DNA of 8,277 bases. Origin: Kiritimatiellia bacterium. Lineage in GTDB: Bacteria > Verrucomicrobiota > Kiritimatiellia > RFP12 > UBA1067. A program made the position numbers and the translations under genes. The stretch lies in the NCBI GenBank assembly GCA_017965685.1, contig JAGCPM010000196.1, positions 1-8,277 on the forward strand, given 5' to 3'. Below, piece by piece: positions 6,344 to 8,277 of the stretch. The first letter of the stretch is position 1. Every line of letters begins with the position of its first letter. Under the pieces are notes generated by a model. The model did no database searches. It saw only the letters and a list, made by a program, of their open reading frames with translations, and was not told where the DNA came from.

Positions 6344-6373
6344 AGTATATCATATTTCAGGGGTCTGATGCAA
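6344..6373 (-). promoter_or_regulatory. Probable metK promoter giving a nearly leaderless transcript
   Basis: Read on the minus strand, TTGCAT (6373-6368) and TATACT (6349-6344) are 18 nt apart. Only 8 nt separate the -10 from the metK ATG at 6335, so transcription should begin within about 0-3 nt of the start codon. This agrees with the absence of a ribosome binding site. The -35 overlaps a direct repeat, TGATGC at 6366-6371 and 6374-6379 (plus strand). Confidence 0.55.
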
Positions 6374-6393
6374 TGATGCTGCGGCCGCCGAGG

Positions 6394-6423
6394 TTGACCG
6401 GCGGGAGGGGGATTTGATATACT
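6394..6423 (+). promoter_or_regulatory. Probable pyrB-metX promoter
   Basis: TTGACC (6394-6399) and TATACT (6418-6423) are separated by 18 nt, a good sigma70-type match. Transcription should start near 6430, leaving a leader of about 23 nt that ends in AGGGGA (6441-6446). Confidence 0.7.
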
Positions 6424-6452
6424 ACACCAAAAACCGAAACAGGGGAATGAAA

Positions 6453-7529
6453 ATGGCGGATATCACGAACATAGCCTGGCAGGATTTCGCGCGGCTTTCG
6501 CTCGAAGAAAAGGTTCCCTACCTTTCGCGCGGCGATGGCGACGCAATGCCGTACCATACGCTTTTCGCCCAGCAGTTCGACAGGGGGCTTCTGGAAAGGC
6601 TCTGCACGCTGGCGAACCGAATCCGCTTCATAAACAAGTCCAAGGAAGGCGCGCTCTACCTGAAGAACGTTCTCGCGCACAAACGGGCCATGCTGTATTT
6701 CTCCCAGCCCAGCTCGAGAACCTTCCTTTCGCATCTGGCCGCATGCCAGATTCTCGGCATCACCACCGGTAGCGTGAGGGACGCCGCCACATCATCGGAA
6801 TTCAAGGGCGAGAGCCACGAAGATTCCATCCGCACGTTCTCCTCCTATTTCGACATGATAATCATGCGCTCTCCGGAGCAGGGCCTCGCCGAAAAGATGG
6901 CGTGGGAACTTTCCAATTCCGAGCGTCCCGTGCCGATACTGAACGCCGGATCAGGCAAGGACCAGCATCCCACCCAGGCGCTTCTCGACATCTACACTCT
7001 CATCCGTTCCTTCGAGACCAAGGGGGGCATCGACGGCCGCACGGTCGTTTTCTGCGGCGACTTGAAGCGCGGCAGGACTGTGCGTTCGCTCTCTTACCTC
7101 CTAACCAACTTCAACGACATACAACAGGTGTTCGTCGCTCCCGGAGAGTTGCAGGTTCCGGACGACGTTACGGACATCCTCAAGGAGAAAGGCGTCAGGT
7201 ACGAAATCGGGAACGACCTCAAGGCCGCCACGAAAACGGCCGATGCCGTCTATATGACGCGCATCCAGGACGAGTGGGATAACGCGAAGGGCGAGTCCGC
7301 GAAGATCGATACCAGGGCCTTCAAGTTCGGAGCCGAAGAGCTGGCCCTGCTCGGCAAGGACGCGATAATCATGCACCCGCTGCCGAGGCGCGACGAGATA
7401 GCGACCTGCTGCGACCACGACCCGCGTGCGATGTACTGGCGCCAGATGAGAAACGGAATGTGGATACGCGCAGCCCTCATCGCGACCGTGTTTGGATTTG
7501 AAAAGACGATAATGGAGTGCGGCTACTGA
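6453..7529 (+). CDS. pyrB: Aspartate carbamoyltransferase catalytic chain
   Basis: A 358-residue transcarbamylase making N-carbamoyl-aspartate from carbamoyl phosphate and aspartate, the committed step of pyrimidine synthesis. Carbamoyl-phosphate site: PSSRTFLS (86-93, for the usual STRT), FKGESHEDS (117-125, with the invariant Lys), MRSPEQG (138-144, for the usual RHPxxG) and QHPTQALLDIYT (171-182). Aspartate domain: GDLKRGRTVRSLSYLL (202-217), MTRIQDEW (268-275) and MHPLPRRDEI (307-316). All main substrate residues except the STRT Thr are retained, and MTRIQ separates it from ornithine carbamoyltransferase. It is about 50 residues longer than E. coli PyrB, mostly at the N-terminus. The start at 6453 is chosen because AGGGGA lies 6 nt upstream; an ATG at 6447 abuts that site. 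No regulatory chain gene (pyrI) follows. The stop shares one base with metX (TGATG). Confidence 0.93.
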   Translation: MADITNIAWQDFARLSLEEKVPYLSRGDGDAMPYHTLFAQQFDRGLLERLCTLANRIRFINKSKEGALYLKNVLAHKRAMLYFSQPSSRTFLSHLAACQILGITTGSVRDAATSSEFKGESHEDSIRTFSSYFDMIIMRSPEQGLAEKMAWELSNSERPVPILNAGSGKDQHPTQALLDIYTLIRSFETKGGIDGRTVVFCGDLKRGRTVRSLSYLLTNFNDIQQVFVAPGELQVPDDVTDILKEKGVRYEIGNDLKAATKTADAVYMTRIQDEWDNAKGESAKIDTRAFKFGAEELALLGKDAIIMHPLPRRDEIATCCDHDPRAMYWRQMRNGMWIRAALIATVFGFEKTIMECGY

Positions 7530-8277
7530 TGGATGATGGAGTAGGAATAGTCGAGAGAAAGTTCCTTTCGCTGAAGCTGCCGGAGGAAGGCTTCCGGTTC
7601 GCTTCCGGCGGAGTGCTCAAGAAAATCGACGTCGCGTACGAGGAATGCGGCGCGCCGATGCGCGATGATAACGTGATATACATTTGCCACGCCCTCACAG
7701 GCGACGCACATGTGGCGGGAATCAAGCCCGGAGAAACGAAGCCGAGCGGATGGTGGGACGCCATGATCGGCCCAGGCAGGGCGATTGACACCAACCGCTG
7801 GCATGTGATTTGCGCGAACGTCCTGGGCGGTTGCTCGGGCACAACCGGCCCGATGTCCATCAATCCCGATACCGGCAAGCCATACGGCAGTTCCTTTCCG
7901 CAGTACACCTTCTCCGAGTCGGTGGAAGTGTTCAGGATGTTCCTCAGGCAGCTCGGGGTGAAGCATCTCGCCGCGCTCATCGGCGGCAGCTACGGCGGAA
8001 TACAGGTGATGGACTGGATAACGCGCCACCCGGACGAAATGGACGTGGCGATGCTCATCGCGACGAGTGCCTCGTTGAACACGCAGGCCCTCGCTTTCGA
8101 CGTCGTCGGGCGCTCGGCCATAACTGACGACCCTGACTGGAAGGGCGGCGACTATTATCTCGAGGGCGACGGAAAGGGTCCGAAGAAAGGCCTCGCCTCC
8201 GCCAGGCAGCTCGCCCATATAACCTACCTCTCGCGCGAACTGCTGCAGGATAAGTTTGAGCGCAAGCTGCAACAGAA
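7529..8277 (+). CDS. metX: Homoserine O-acetyltransferase (3' end outside window)
   Basis: 249 codons are visible and the frame runs off the right edge. The product is an alpha/beta-hydrolase-fold acyltransferase that acetylates homoserine from acetyl-CoA, the first committed step to methionine. Motifs: CHALTGDAHVAG (53-64), AIDTNRWHVICANVLGGCSGTTGP (85-108), INPDTGKPYGSSFP (111-124) and the nucleophile elbow IGGSYGG with Ser154 (GGSMGG or GGSFGG in many relatives). These are followed by DPDWKGGDYY and GLASARQLAHITYLS. The TTGP-INPxTGKPYG stretch resembles acetyl-CoA-using enzymes of the Haemophilus type; succinyl-CoA use cannot be excluded. The catalytic Asp and His lie beyond the window. 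The ATG at 7529 overlaps the pyrB stop; only a weak GGAG at 7514-7517 precedes it, so translational coupling is likely. Confidence 0.93.
   Translation, partial: MDDGVGIVERKFLSLKLPEEGFRFASGGVLKKIDVAYEECGAPMRDDNVIYICHALTGDAHVAGIKPGETKPSGWWDAMIGPGRAIDTNRWHVICANVLGGCSGTTGPMSINPDTGKPYGSSFPQYTFSESVEVFRMFLRQLGVKHLAALIGGSYGGIQVMDWITRHPDEMDVAMLIATSASLNTQALAFDVVGRSAITDDPDWKGGDYYLEGDGKGPKKGLASARQLAHITYLSRELLQDKFERKLQQ

Larger units (their letters stand above)
6343..6424. repeat. Inverted repeat spanning the divergent metK/pyrB promoters
   Basis: TAGTATATCA (6343-6352) and TGATATACTA (6415-6424) are perfect reverse complements of 10 bp. Each contains the -10 (TATACT) of one of the two divergent promoters. 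The centre of symmetry falls within the palindrome GCGGCCGC (6381-6388). A second inverted repeat, CCGCCG (6385-6390) and CGGCGG (6399-6404), overlaps the pyrB -35. Part of the symmetry is expected if both promoters simply use the same -10 sequence. Confidence 0.65.

Noticed and set aside
6336..6452. SAM riboswitch upstream of metK
   Set aside because: The probable metK transcript has almost no leader, and the 117-bp divergent region holds two promoters with no room for an aptamer plus expression platform.
7523..8272. Long minus-strand open frame (249 codons) opposite metX
   Set aside because: The plus frame matches MetX throughout with its nucleophile motif; the antisense translation shows no recognisable domain.

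Overview
The window is a compact bacterial segment with moderately high GC. It looks like chromosomal housekeeping DNA, with no mobile element, CRISPR array, rRNA or tRNA that I can see. Three things hint at a PVC-type bacterium (Verrucomicrobiota, Kiritimatiellota or Lentisphaerota): a free-standing Lys/Ala/Pro histone-H1-like protein, a DUF1570-like secreted metallopeptidase, and a class II (GGST) phosphatidylserine decarboxylase. This placement is inference, not a demonstrated assignment.

Region 1 (1-3777, plus strand) is a tightly packed five-gene run: the 3' part of a YggS/PLPBP-family PLP-homeostasis gene, phosphatidylserine decarboxylase (psd), a signal-peptide-bearing HEAFH zinc peptidase, an N-acylglucosamine 2-epimerase of the renin-binding-protein type, and a dihydroneopterin aldolase (folB). 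The junctions are a 6-nt gap, an 8-nt overlap, a 4-nt ATGA overlap and a 1-nt TGATG overlap. Co-transcription and coupled translation are therefore likely, although the pathways (cofactor, lipid, amino sugar, folate) are unrelated. The promoter lies upstream of the window and I see no terminator after folB.

Region 2 (about 3787-4159, plus strand) is a self-contained unit. It has a good extended -10 promoter, a short leader, a 66-codon gene for a Lys-Ala-Pro repeat protein, and a strong intrinsic terminator.

Region 3 (4159-6335, minus strand) holds metK (S-adenosylmethionine synthetase) followed by a divergent HemW-like radical-SAM protein. They overlap by 4 nt (GTGA), so an enzyme that makes SAM is coupled to one whose family uses it. 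This run converges on the Region 2 terminator.

Region 4 (6336-8277) is a divergent promoter region followed by pyrB (aspartate carbamoyltransferase) and metX (homoserine O-acetyltransferase, cut by the window end), which overlap by 1 nt (TGATG). The metK and pyrB-metX promoters lie back to back. Their -10 elements form a 10-bp perfect inverted repeat around a palindromic centre, which suggests a shared control region for methionine/SAM and pyrimidine genes. metK appears to be transcribed with almost no leader.

Most of the window is ordinary. The points most worth a second look are the Lys-Ala-Pro repeat unit, the symmetric divergent promoter region with a possibly leaderless metK, and the motif departures in the HemW-like protein (HNLAVW instead of HNxxYW) and MetK (GAGEQG instead of GAGDQG).
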